A stretch of DNA of 64,000 nt from Vicia villosa (taxonomy: Eukaryota; Streptophyta; Magnoliopsida; Fabales; Fabaceae), in NCBI RefSeq assembly GCF_029867415.1, contig NW_026706278.1, forward strand, positions 1-64,000. The letters run 5' to 3'. Each line of letters starts with the position of its first letter. Position 1 is the stretch's first letter. The translations under genes were made by a program, and so were the position numbers. This document shows, one piece after another, positions 46,213 through 57,641 of the stretch. Under the pieces are notes generated by a model. That model was not told where the DNA came from, ran no database searches, and saw only the letters and a program-made list of their open reading frames with translations.

Positions 46213-48015
46213 TCATTTAAAAATATCCATGAACCTAGCATAATGCCTAGCATCATTTTTCTTCGATAGAGCATGGGGATAAGATAGATTTTTTAATGTT
46301 ATGGAAGTCTCTTTTTTCTTTCCTTTCTCTTTTTCTCTCTTTTTCTTTTTCTCTTCTATCTTAAGATTTTCTTTCTCAACTAAGTCTTTCACTTTCTCAT
46401 CTTCAACTAAGTCACCCTCATCATTTTTTTCTACTTCAATCACTTTATCTTTTTCAACCATAACAAACTCTTCCTCCACTACCTCTCCTACCCCCATATC
46501 AATAGTTCTACCGCTACGGGTTAGAATAGACTTACAGTCCTCTCGAGGATTTTCTTGTGTGTTAGCCGGAAAAGGACCTTTGTGTTGGTCGGCAAGTTGT
46601 TTTGATAATAGACCAACTTGAGTTTCAAGATTCTTTATGGAAGCATCCGTACTCTTTTGACTTGCAATTGACAATTACATGAATTGGATTGGAGTGTCCT
46701 CCATTGAAAGGTTAGTTTGTTGAGGTTGTTGTGTTTGTTGAGGTTGTTGATTGTAACCACCTAGATAAGGATTTTGACGATTCGAAGGACCCGAATCTGG
46801 TCTCCATCCTTGTTGATAACCTTGATTACCTCTTTGTTGGTAACCTTGGTAATTTTAGTAAGGTTGTTGTTATCGTCGATCGTAGCCTTGATTAGGATTT
46901 GAAACATAATTCACTTCTTCACCAGGTGGAGGATAAAAACCAGTTTGATGATCACCCCTACACAATTCACAATACATCACTTGTGGATTTTGAGTAGGGA
47001 TCTCATGCATCTCTTTAAGTTGTTGAGGGATTTTCAACATTTGTTGAGTAAGAAATTTGACTTGTTGTGTCAATAACTTGTTTTGAGCAAGTATTGCATC
47101 ATTCGTGTTCAACTCAAGAACTCCCGGCTTTCTTTGTAATGTACTACAGTTGTGTTTCCCTTGATGATCATTCAAGTCCATTCTATCAATGGTAGCAACT
47201 TCTTCTTCAGCACTCTTTGACATCAAAGATGCACCCGTGGTAGCATCTAAAAGTGTTTTCGGTTGTGGTTGAAGTCAATTTCTAAAGACATGGATTTGAG
47301 TCAATTCATCAAATCCATGCCCTTTAAATTTTCGAACCATAGATTTGAACCTCTCCCATGCTTCATTGAGAGCCTCACTTTGACCTTGTGAGAACACATA
47401 AATGGAAGTTTTCGCTTCCATGAACCTATTATGTGGAAAGAACCAATCAAGAAATTTCTCCTCCAAGTCATTCCAGTTAGTCATGACATTGTTTGGTTGA
47501 TCAAGATACCATTCCTTAGCTTTTCCTTTCAAGGAATGAAGAAATATTCTCTTGAACACCTGTTCTTCTTCGGCCTCCGAAGCACAAATGGTTCCAGCTA
47601 TCTCATAAAACTTTGTGAGATGAGTGAAAGGATCTTCTTGATCTAATCCCGTGAAAGGATTTTGATATAACAATTGAAGTAACCCCATTTTCATCTCGGA
47701 GTACCTTCCATTGTTTTGATCACGAAAAAATTGAGCATTCAATTGAGGGATATTAACACAAGGCCCTCGAGGTAGAACAATAGGGATTTCTTCTGCCATT
47801 TCTCCCTCAACTAAGTTGTCAACCGGAGTTGAAGAAGAAGAAGCTTCTTGTTGTTGTCTTCTTTCCATAGCTAGTTGTCTCCGTCTACGAGTCTTGCTAT
47901 TCTGTCTACGAGTCTTGCTATTCTTTGTTATCTTGTATTCTGAAAAGCTAACCAAGCAAGCTAACAAACACAAGGAATATGAACTTAGAAATAAGAGATT
48001 AATTATAAGACTCAA
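46213..48015 (-). pseudogene. Athila-type gag remnant
   Basis: The N-terminal part (48015-47275; a likely ATG is at 47868) contains QNPFTGLDQEDPFTHLTKFY, IFLHSLKGKAKEWYLDQP and NDLEEKFLDWFFPHNRFMEA, the retroviral-type gag core of plant Ty3 elements. The middle (47226-46870) has a zinc-knuckle-like CELCRGDHQTGFY, where the last cysteine is tyrosine. A glutamine-rich and then lysine/glutamate-rich tail follows (46674-46213). Stops and shifts separate the parts. Confidence 0.8.
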
Positions 48016-48058
48016 TATAAAACAAACTATTGCAATGCTTGCAATATCTTAACAACAA

Positions 48059-48075
48059 TCCTCGGCAATGACACA
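48059..48075 (-). other. Degraded primer binding site of the Athila remnant
   Basis: The plus-strand CCTCGGCAATGACACA region resembles the tRNA-Asp complement seen intact at 29520-29536, sharing CGGCAA and most of the rest; the differences are mainly transitions. Confidence 0.45.
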
Positions 48076-48900
48076 ATTTTGTTGAAAGTATATTGGAGTA
48101 CTTTTAGTTTATCATTTCCACAGGGATTGGTGCGATATCACCGTTGTTCTATAGTTTATATTTTTTCGAGTTAAAGTTACTTTGGGTTTGGTTTGGTAAA
48201 AGATCATTCATAGGTTTAGTAGCAAAGATTAAAATTAGGAAAGTTCTAAGTTTAAAGAAAAGTATCAAGACTTGACTTAATCTACCTAAAATTGTATGTC
48301 TTCCTACGAACATGCGTATGAATTCGTTATCAACCGATTGAGTAATACAAATAACATTTATAAACCGATACAAAGTGATTATCAACCATTAATTCTATGT
48401 CTAGACTTAATGTTTGATAGATGATAGAGTTAGATCAAGATTGAAATATTGTATTTCACAAACATTTAAACCATAGAAATTCAAGAGTAAACAAACTAGA
48501 TCATCTATATTGATTAATAACTTGTTCATACACAATATTCATAAGAAAAATATACAAAAGGTAAGGAAGATTACATCAAAGCCTTGACACCAAATGTGTT
48601 TAGCTATCCATAGACATGGTAGCTTGCATGAAGGAGGGAAGGAAGAATAGCAAGCATCAACGGTGGTTTGCTCGCGGCGCACGAAAGCCCCTGGAATTTA
48701 ATCTTCAATTTTCTTTTAAGCGCGCGGCGCGCGCTCTTTCTTGCGACGCGCCCTTGAGCCTGACTTTGAAACCTTTTCTTTGCAATTCTTTCATCAATCC
48801 AAGCCTCGAGTTCCATCTAAAAAGAAAACCTGCACACAAATAAACTAGAAAATAGATTAACAGAAAACGAAAGCTTAATTAACTAAACTACTATTATTTA
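48076..48900 (-). repeat. Probable 5' LTR of the Athila remnant (outer end uncertain)
   Basis: It follows the degraded primer site. It shares a TTTCCACAGGGATTGG-like stretch with the ends of the A/B/C LTRs (there ATCCACAGGGACTA). It contains a GC-rich island (48672-48752) in an AT-rich setting. The left limit is set by the primer site and the right one is a guess. Short frames at 48604-48843 are antisense pairs in the GC island. Confidence 0.45.
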
Positions 48901-49070
48901 CTTAAAAATAAATGGGGTTCACAAGAATATGCGATAATAATAGTCGAAAGGTACCAAATACAAGAGCAAATATTAACACAAATTGGCACCTAACACCTAG
49001 CAGATCATAAAATTGTAAAACATGTGGTAAATCGCATAAATGAAAAATAAAGTTCCAAAATTCAAAAGGG

Positions 49071-49134
49071 GGGATTCAAACCCACACCCTCATATGCCAA
49101 AGCCTTAACACACACGCCATTACCAATGGAGCCA
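49071..49134 (-). other. tRNA-like A/B box pair (possible SINE head)
   Basis: On the minus strand, TGGCTCCATTGG (49134-49123) resembles a pol III A box and GGGTTTGAATCCC (49083-49071) a B box, about 40 bases apart. A complete cloverleaf cannot be drawn with confidence, so it is not called as a tRNA gene. Confidence 0.35.
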
Positions 49135-49199
49135 AACGATGTAGTAAGTTTAAGAAACACAAACCAATAAATATATTATAAAACATGTTCCAAAGAATA

Positions 49200-50780
49200 A
49201 ATTTAAAAACCCAACAACTTCATATTCTTCGTGAAGCAACATCAACAGCAACTCACAGCTGGATTTCAAATTTGCTCGAATCTTAACCAATTTTAGTGAA
49301 AAAAAAGTGCAAAATGATCAGCATTGTAACACGAATCCAACCATATTGTTATCATGCATTAATTCATACTGAAACTCAAGAATTTTGCTAAAAAACGTAT
49401 GAACACTAATTCTAACTTTTATAATTAAATGCTTAATTTGAAAAATCAATCCCTAAAACCTTAGGGCTATTAATCCCTACATTATGCTGAGTAGAATGGT
49501 GTCAAGAAATGAAAAAATTGATGCTTAAGTGAATGAGCTCAAGTTTGAGCTTGTTACCTATGAAAATGGAGATTAAATTATGTGTTAGAGGTGTTACAGA
49601 ACTTGTTTAAGGGTCTGGGTAGCTTCCTTGTCCCTTAGGGAAGCTACATGAATGCTCACTTAAACTTTAGCACCTATGGAACTCAGTACCCGATGGTACC
49701 TACAAAACAAGAAATTTGAAATGTAGATTTGTGGATTCCAATCTTACTTCTTCATGTTCATGACTTGAATTCAAGTGTTATGGTGCCTTCTTTACAAAAT
49801 CATATCTCCTAGCTCAAGTGATGAAATTCCATGCTAATGGTCTCTTTGGAAAGCCCTTTTTACATAATTCAATATACTTAAAATTTTTCTCAAACTCATT
49901 TTGGATCTTGGTGAAAAATGACCACAAAGTTGGAAGAAATCCAAGTTAAAACTTTAAAAATATTTCTTAATTTTTTTGACATAAACTTCTTGATCCAATA
50001 TCTCTCAAATTAATCACTTTTTTAAGAATGTTATAAGAGACAGAGTTGTTTGTATGATCAAAATCTACAACTTTCATGTTAGGAGATTTTTGAGTTTGTA
50101 GGTGAATTTTGAAGTTCCCAAAATAAGGTCAAAATCACTTAAAACCTTAATTTTGACTTTTGTTGAATTTTTTATTCTTGGTTGATTTTCTTGATTTTTA
50201 TTGATCAAATGGCTTTAATAATCATATGTTGATAATTTTGATCCTCAAAAGTCCATAGTTGACCAATTTTCTCAAAAGTCAAAGGTTGGCCTACACAGCT
50301 GACTTTTTCCATATGAACTGCAATGTTGTGGATTCCAATTGAATCAAGCTCTTATCTTATAATGAATTATGTGAGTGGATTATAATGTTGATATAAATAT
50401 CATTGAATCATAATTTGAGCCATGGAGCTTAGTCATGATTAAAAGTCAACTTCTCAGATGAATTAGGTCAAAACCCTAATTTATGCACTAGATGAATTTG
50501 GAAGTTGTTGATTTTGATTTGAGCCATCCTTGGTCTTAGATTTTCATGGGGATAGTCACTTGATCATGTGAGAATGCTTGGGCTCCATTTTGGGTTTCAA
50601 AATCCTAATTTTCTCAGTCTCCTTTTGAATAGTCTCCTGTCTTTGAACACAAGCAACATGCAACAATATTGTTGGTATTTTGGTAAGCAAATGATGTATG
50701 CATGATGATAATGAAAATGATGATGATCCTAATATTTGAATTGGTGTGAGATCTCAGTGTTCAAAAATTGGGGTACAACA
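49200..50780 (-). mobile_element. Ogre/Tat-like LTR remnant (inner limit uncertain)
   Basis: On the minus strand it begins TGTTGTACCCCAATTTTTG at 50780, like the start of the Ogre-type LTR at 33672 (TGTTATACCCC...). It continues with AT-rich sequence and AAAGTCAAC / GGTCAAAACCC pieces also typical there. No end or partner LTR is visible. No gene seen. Confidence 0.45.
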
Positions 50781-51441
50781 CGTCCAAAACTAGTGATAAC
50801 GTCTCAATGGTAGCAAAGAAAGATTGACATATGGTAATTTTGGAGACATGTCTTGAATAAGAACATGGCATAAATATTGTACCATAATAGGAGTAAAGTC
50901 ATAAAAAATAAGTGAAATGGATTGTTGGAAGCAAAGTGAAGCTGACTTTGAAACAAGATAGGGCTTAAGATAGGGTGTTGTAACTCTTTTGTAAGTTTCT
51001 TTTTTAGATTGGACTTGTACTACAACAAAACATGTACTCCAAGTTAAAATTAATTTCTTTCCAAAATCATAAGTTCTTTCATACTTTATAGCTCAATCGC
51101 ATTCTTGAATTCAAGTTCCATCCATATCTTTGATTTTAACCTTCCAAACTGATCACTTCAATCTGACTGCTTATAACAAAAACAATCCAAATACTTTAAG
51201 TGACTTGTAAATAAATAGGCATACCAAAATGTATCAATATCTTAAATAAAACGAGAACTTTTTGAATGACTAATCCTTACAGAATTGTTCTTTGAAAGAC
51301 TTGTCCTGATCATTAACGAGCAAAATACCTAATCCACATGATCCATGCACACAAAAGAACAAGTTGAGACAAGCTTTTATGGAGATTGGCGTTAGCCTTT
51401 CGAACATTCAAGGTAGAATAAGATTAAATACCAAATGAACC
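50781..51441. other. Unassigned AT-rich sequence
   Basis: Between the LTR remnant and minus unit 1 I see no ORF, terminal repeat or similarity to other parts of the window. Confidence 0.4.
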
Positions 51442-51749
51442 CAAAAAGGTTTTATCATTACATATTATAATTCTATATAATAAAATTGAACAAAATGTCT
51501 TTATACAATCTTAGCTAAAAATGTGTCCATATAAATAAACTTCTTCGAATATTGGAAAAAGTTTTTTTGATTATTTTTATATTATTTTATTCATATCATA
51601 TTATCTACACAAATGTCACTTTAAATTTCAATTTTTTTTCAAATTTTAATAGATTTAATTCTCACCGTTTTTTAGTATGAAAATTTAAGTTTTACTTTAA
51701 TAGATCTTATTTTTATATCTAAAAACATAATTCATTTTTACAAACTCCG

Positions 51750-52800
51750 CTGAGTTTTGCGGATAGGATGCAGTTTAGTAAAAGTGTTTTATTTGCCATT
51801 GAAAATACTGGTTATATTATATGCCCCTCCCAAAGAAAATTATAAAGGATGTTGAAACCATCTGTCGTTCCTTTCTTTGGTCTGGAACTGATAAGATCTC
51901 GAGGAAAACCCATATATATTTCTTAGAAGCCTGTTTTTTCACCGAGGAAGCAAGGGGAATGAATGTCATATCCTTAGCATACTGGAATAAGGCTTGTATC
52001 ATGAAGTTACTATGGGTTAGACGCATTCATTCTGACTACACTATAGGGATGAATATTATGGAGATGCCTGTGACGGTGTCATGCTCTTGGATCCTCATGG
52101 CAATTCTAAACCAGAAGGACAGTATTAAACTCAACCAGAGTTGGGGGAAATTATGCACAAGGATAATCCAATACAGCTGTGATGTATATTGAGGTTAAAG
52201 AGAAGTATCAAATCGTCACAAAGAAGAAAATCATGTATGATAATGCGGCTAGGTCTCGTGCACTATTCATGACGTCGTTAGTTTGCCATAATAGTCATGC
52301 AACAAAAGAGAGGCTCCATAGGTTTGGGCTTGTTGAAAACAATATTTGTGTGTTTTGCAGGAAAACAGAAGCAATTAAGCGATTGTTATATAATTGCCCA
52401 TGTTTGAAAAACATGTGGGATTATGTTCTTGAATGCGTGCGTGTGAATCAAAAACTTGGTAGTTGGTTTGAGCAATTGGCTTGGATGATTGACCAGAGCA
52501 AGGGTAAAGGATGAGAAGATTCTATTCTAAAGTATGCTTTTATAGAAACAATTTATAGGGCGTTGAAGTTTCGTAATGAGTACAATTTCGGTAAAAGCTC
52601 AAATAGGAAGTTAGTTGGTACTAGAATTATTGATAGTATAGTTTATAGAATATGGATGAGGCCTCATCTAAGAAAACACATTAGCAAGCTCATGATGCCA
52701 TAGGTCTTCTTTTTTGTTAATTGGTGGTTGGCTCGAACCGTTTGATCTCCTTATTTGTACTTGTATTTTGAGTAAATAAAATTTCTTTTATTAAAAAAAT
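51750..52800 (+). pseudogene. 3' LINE (L1-type) fragment, copy 1
   Basis: Plus-strand codons in several frames give MPLPKKIIKDVETICRSFLW and then, at 52179-52514, ARSRALFMTSLVCHNSHATK, ERLHRFGLVENNICVFC, TEAIKRLLYNCPC. This is the zinc-binding C-terminal part of plant LINE reverse transcriptases. It ends in AATAAA-like sequence and an A-rich tail near 52800. The RT core is absent (5' truncation) and frame breaks occur at about 51930 and 52190. Confidence 0.8.
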
Positions 52801-55509
52801 AACATAAAGTAACTTTTAAAAGATTTCAATGCTCGAATAACATGCCTTTAGAATAATACTTTTCAAAACATCATATATGGTACTAGGTAAAATCATAGTG
52901 TTTATATGACATCCAAAACATGTACAATACATGGTTTCATAACTTATTACATCTACAAAGTGGATGTCAAAATAAAATAGGAAACAATCACATTAGAAAC
53001 ATAATAAATGGACAATAACCTAAAAGTTATCTGAAATATGCAAAATCCCCTCAATAACCTAAAAGTACGCTCTAAATGCTAGTAAAAGATTGTTATCTTT
53101 GGAACTGTAGAAGTACTTGGATTCAACTTCAACCATAACATAGTTATTTTGCAAGGTTGTACGATCATCCTTTTTTTTTGAATGGTGTTTCGATTTATAA
53201 TGTGTTGATGATGAAGAATGTTGTTTTTTTCATTCACTAGGGTGCCAAAAGTTTTTGAGAAATAATGAAAACTGAATGAGACTTTAAATTACGATGTTGG
53301 AATAAAGTAATGTTTAGAGTTCATATCTAGGTTGGTAGAAAAAACCGAGGGAAAAGAATTGACATAAATGTCACTTCCAATTTAACTATCTAAAATATTA
53401 ATCAACACTTCGTGTCGATTTTCAATAAAACCGACTGAAAAGATAATTTAAAAAATAAAGGCGCAATTTTGGTTCTAATTAAAGCATGAAATGGCAAGAG
53501 TTAGAAATCAAAGCGCAATCTCCGAACAACTTTTTATGTCTGTTTTAGAAAAACCCGAGGGAGAAAATTTATAGTTTATAAAAAGACACTAAAATGGCAA
53601 GTTCTAGGTCATTTGACCTCGGTTTTTAATTGGTTGAGGTAAAAGTTTGTTATTAAATGTATTATTTATAGTAGTGACCTAACAAATATGTGTGTTCACA
53701 TTATGTTATGAAATATATGTGAGATATAGTTGTTGAAAGCATTAGTGATTCGGGGCTAAAGGTATTCACTTTTCCATGTGCACGTAATCTATTTTTATTA
53801 GTTGTTAAGTTATTGTTGTTTTTGCTAACTAGTAACAGTTTTATGTTACAAGGTTTATGTCGTGGTTTTGTAGGGTAATCCAATTTTTTTTCAAATTATA
53901 GGTGGGTAATGACCCAACACCGTTACCACAAGAAGATATAAATGACATTTGTTCATGTTGGATCGGTTCCTTCCTGTCATTTCATGGTCTTAAACAACAC
54001 TAATTTCCCCTGGTATTTGTAACCAATGTGTGTAGGTTTTTTGCTACAGATATGTATTCAGTTTTGTCATCTAGTTCTGTTATCAAATATGTGTATAGGT
54101 TCTCTTACTGTACCATTTTGAATATGAGCATACTAGACTATGTTACAAATTGTGTAAACAAAATAATTTTGCATATGTAAAATAAAATTTTCTAGTTCGT
54201 TTAGAGATGTGTAAATAGATTTTGTATTGAAATGTGTATATAGCTTCGGTCTAAAAAATTACAAGTAAAAATTTATAACAAATTATATTAACAAAAAATG
54301 CTTTTCCCCTCTGTTTGAAATTCAAACTAAGGTAAATACCTATTTTTCATCTTAGATATTACCAACAACTAAGAGGTATACTGGCACACGCTTTCTGGTT
54401 TTAAAAATAAAAAATATAGTTGTCGAGGCTCTAATCTATGTAAAGTACAATTTTTATCTCAATGAAACTTTAACTAAGGAAAAAATTGGCTAATTTTCAT
54501 GCATCTCTTTGTTATCTTGTCTATAAAATCGAGATAAGTCCCATCTTTCAACAGAGGTAAAACAATTTTTTGGTTGTATTTTAATTAGTTAGCCCAATTC
54601 ATATATTGTCTTATATAATTATTAGTCCATTTTTAAAAATAATTTTCAAATTCATACATACATTAACAACTTCATTTTCAATAATAATTTTATTGAATAA
54701 GTATTTAAAAATAAACGCACGCTTTTATATCTATTTTGTCAAAAATTTAATAAATATTCCAAATATTAGAAAAATCTCAAAAATCTAGAAACCAGGAATT
54801 TTGTAAAAACCATATATATTAATCCATATATCCGAAAAACCACCAAGTTTTTTAAAAAATTCGAATAACTATAAAGATATTTTGATAAAATTTTATACAC
54901 AGTGGAGGATGTCGGATTTAATTGGATGGGTTCCACAAACATTTCAAGAAAAATAGAAATAATTTTCAAAAGAGCTACCACAAGCTCTAGAGCCATAAGT
55001 ATACCTTAATTTATATTCATTTGAAAATACATGGTATGAAGCACGGATGAAGAAGAAGCGGGTGAAATTCTAATTAAACAAAAGAATATATTTTTGTTTC
55101 TCAAATTCCATCTTGCATCTCAACTATATATGGATATTTAAAAACTAAATATCCATCGTCATTTCATCACTTTATTAATATAAATTCTTTCAAAAACCTA
55201 AATAGTATTCCTATCATTTTTTATTTAAGATATTATTTGACTCTTTCAAAAATATCTAAAAGAATAACAATTATTGTGTGGAAAAAAATACTATAAATAA
55301 TTCTACAAGATTATTTTTTATAAATAGTACAGGGAAGTGTATATAAACAAAATTATAAAAAATGAATGATAAATAAATGAAAATATAATAAAAATAAAAG
55401 TAAATAGTTTGTTATTTTATAAAAGCATTTTTCTTCAAGCAATGTATAATAGAAAAGGGAGAGGTATTTATTTATTATTTTGATGGTTATAATTTACAAT
55501 AACTCTTTC
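52801..55509. other. AT-rich spacer of minus unit 1, possible CACTA end
   Basis: It includes an inverted counterpart of plus-unit downstream sequence (52915-53015). It also has a segment with CCGAGGG / CCTCGGTTTT motifs ending ...TAGTAGTG at 53676; reversed it starts CACTACTATAAATAAT, like a CACTA transposon end. The frame at 53701-53883 recurs in the other units but has no coding signs. Nothing else is supported. Confidence 0.35.
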
Positions 55510-55827
55510 TTAGTTTTCGAAACAACAACATCTCGCATTCCATGGAGTTTTATAAACACATCTGCCACCAGATTTGAAACCCATATCAATGCAAGTTTTA
55601 TTACAAATTGGATTGTCTCCTAAATCTGCGCATCTTCTACGTATGCATTTATTTGGCTCACGATCTTGAGACTTCACAGATGCTACAATCAAATTTGAGT
55701 TCACTAATCCAAATGGTTAAGAAGTCTAAAAATTTAAAGCTAACATTATTTCATTACCTTATGAAAGCAAAACCATAGCAATGATAAAAATATAGAAAAG
55801 AGAGAGGCGGTCGAAACGAAAAGTCAA
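55510..55827 (-). pseudogene. Defensin-like gene 4, broken exon 1
   Basis: On the minus strand, exon 1 is 55827-55758, a 75-nt intron follows, and exon 2 is 55682-55510. The start codon position reads TTG (ATG in gene 5) and codon 23 is TAA just before the splice donor, so no normal precursor can be made. Exon 2 is open and keeps all eight cysteines (NKC, RRRC, PICNKTC, GGRC, CCC), closely related to gene 5. Recent inactivation is likely. Confidence 0.8.
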
Positions 55828-56282
55828 TTTGTAGAATTTCACCCTTTATTTTTCAGTCAGATCAACTAGGGTATATATATTTATCTATCTATCCATCTAT
55901 ATGTATATATATATACTCCCTTCCTTCTTTATAATAAAATATTGTAACTTTTCAAACGGTCTTTCCATTAACTTATATGATTTTTTTATAATAAAAATGA
56001 GCAAACCATCAATATAAAATCTTACTTTAAAAAGAGTCCTAATAGAAATATCTCTTTAAAATATTGATGAATAAGAATTTTTAATTATTGTATAATTAAT
56101 TTTGTTGTATATTATCCCCTTTTGAAAAGACTTTTCCATTAAATTTTAATTCTTATTTTTGTAGGATATATTTAATTCTGACATTAATAGCTCTCATTTT
56201 AATATATTATAATGTTATTTCTTTTTTTAAAATGTCTACATTAATAATACTAATTATTATTATTTTATTATTAATAAAATTT
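55828..56282. other. Upstream spacer of gene 4
   Basis: AT-rich, with a degenerate GATA/TATA stretch at about 55871-55916; the inverted counterpart of plus-unit upstream sequence. No ORF. Confidence 0.4.
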
Positions 56283-56597
56283 CAAAAAGGTTTTATCATT
56301 ACATATTTTAATTCTATATCATAAAATTGAACAAAATGTCTTTATACAATCTTATCTAAAAAAGTGTCCATATAAATAAACTCCTTAGAATATCGGAATT
56401 TTTTTTTTTGACTATTTTTATATTATTTTATTCATATCATATTATGTACACAAATGTCACTTTAATTTTCAATTTTTTTTCAAATTTTATTAGATTTAAT
56501 TCTCGCCGTTTTTTAGTATGTAAATTTAAGTGTTACTTTAATAGATCTTATTTTTATATCTAAAAGCACAATTCATTTTTACAAACTCCGTAGAGTT

Positions 56598-57641
56598 TTG
56601 CGGGTAGGATGCAGTTGATTAAAAGTGTTTTAGTTGCCATTGTAAAATACTGGTTATATTGTATGCCCCTCCCAAAGAAAATTATAAAGGATGTTGAAAC
56701 CATATGTCGTTCCTTTCTTTGGTCTGGAACTGATAAGATCTCGAGGAAAACTCATATTTCTTAGAAGCCTGTTTTTTCACCGAGGAAGCAAGGGGGTATT
56801 AATGTCATATCCTTAGCATACTGGAATAAGGCTTGTATCATGAAATTACTATCGGTTACACGCATTCATTCTTACTACACTATGGGGATAAATATTATGG
56901 AGATGCCTGTGACAATGTCATGCTCTTGGATCCTCAAGGAAATTCTAAACCAGAAGGACGGTATTAAACTCAACCAAAGTTGGGGGAAATTATGCACAAG
57001 GAGAAATCCAGAACAGGTGTGATGTATATTGAGGTTAAAGAGAAGTATCAAATCATCACAAAGAAGAAAATCATGTATGGTAATGCGGCTAGGTCTCGTG
57101 CACTATTCATGACGTCGTTAGTTTGCCATAATAGTCATGCAACAAAAGAGAGGCTCCATAGGTTTGGGCTTGTTGAAAACAATATTTGTGTGTGTTGCAG
57201 GAAAACAAAAGCAATTAAGCGATTGTTATATAATTGCCCATGTTTGAAAAACATGTGGGATTATGTTCTTGAATGCGTGCGTGTGAATCACAAACTTGGT
57301 AGTTGGTTTGAGGAATTGGCTTGGATGATTGACCAGAAAAAGGGTAAAGGGTGAGAAGATTCTATTCTAAAGTATGCTTTTGCTGAAAAAATTTATGGGG
57401 CGTTGAAGTTTCGTAATGAGTGCAGTTTCGGTAAAATCTCAGATAGGCAGTTAGTTGGTACTAGAATTATTGATAGTATAGTTTATAGAATATCGATGAT
57501 GCCTCATCTAAGAAAACACATTAGCAAGCTCATGATGCCACAGGTCTTCTTTTTTATTAATTGGTGGTTGGCTCGAACCGTTTGATCGCCCTATTTGTAC
57601 TTGTTTTTTGGAGTAAATAAAAATTCTTTTATTAAAAAAAT
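56598..57641 (+). pseudogene. 3' LINE fragment, copy 2
   Basis: Same content as the copy at 51750-52800. The zinc-binding part is at 56980-57354, with FGLVENNICVCCRK and IKRLLYNCPC. It ends with an A-rich tail at about 57641. Frame breaks remain, for example near 56760 and after 57354. Confidence 0.8.

Larger units (their letters stand above)
43770..48075 (-). mobile_element. Decayed Athila-type Ty3/gypsy gag-pol
   Basis: On the minus strand it has a degraded primer site (48075-48059), gag, protease, RT and RNase H pieces in the normal order, then a cut at 43770 before integrase. Many stops and frame changes mark it as dead. The C-to-T / G-to-A appearance of several changes suits methylation-linked decay. 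It sits exactly where plus unit 3 ends. Confidence 0.85.
51442..56282 (-). repeat. Defensin-array minus unit 1
   Basis: A unit of 4841 bp. Its start (CAAAAAGGTTTTATCATTAC) recurs at 56283 and 60802. It contains a LINE fragment (51750-52800), an AT-rich middle with a possible CACTA end, and the pseudogene at 55510-55827. The flanks are inverted relatives of the plus units: around 51490-51530 compare 38780-38820 reversed, and 54900-54990 compare 33440-33530 reversed. Confidence 0.8.

Noticed and set aside
53701..53883. Minus-strand frame repeated at 58193-58480 and 62995-63243
   Set aside because: Shared by segmental duplication; lengths and ends differ, and there is no domain or start context. 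It also lies beside a likely transposon end.
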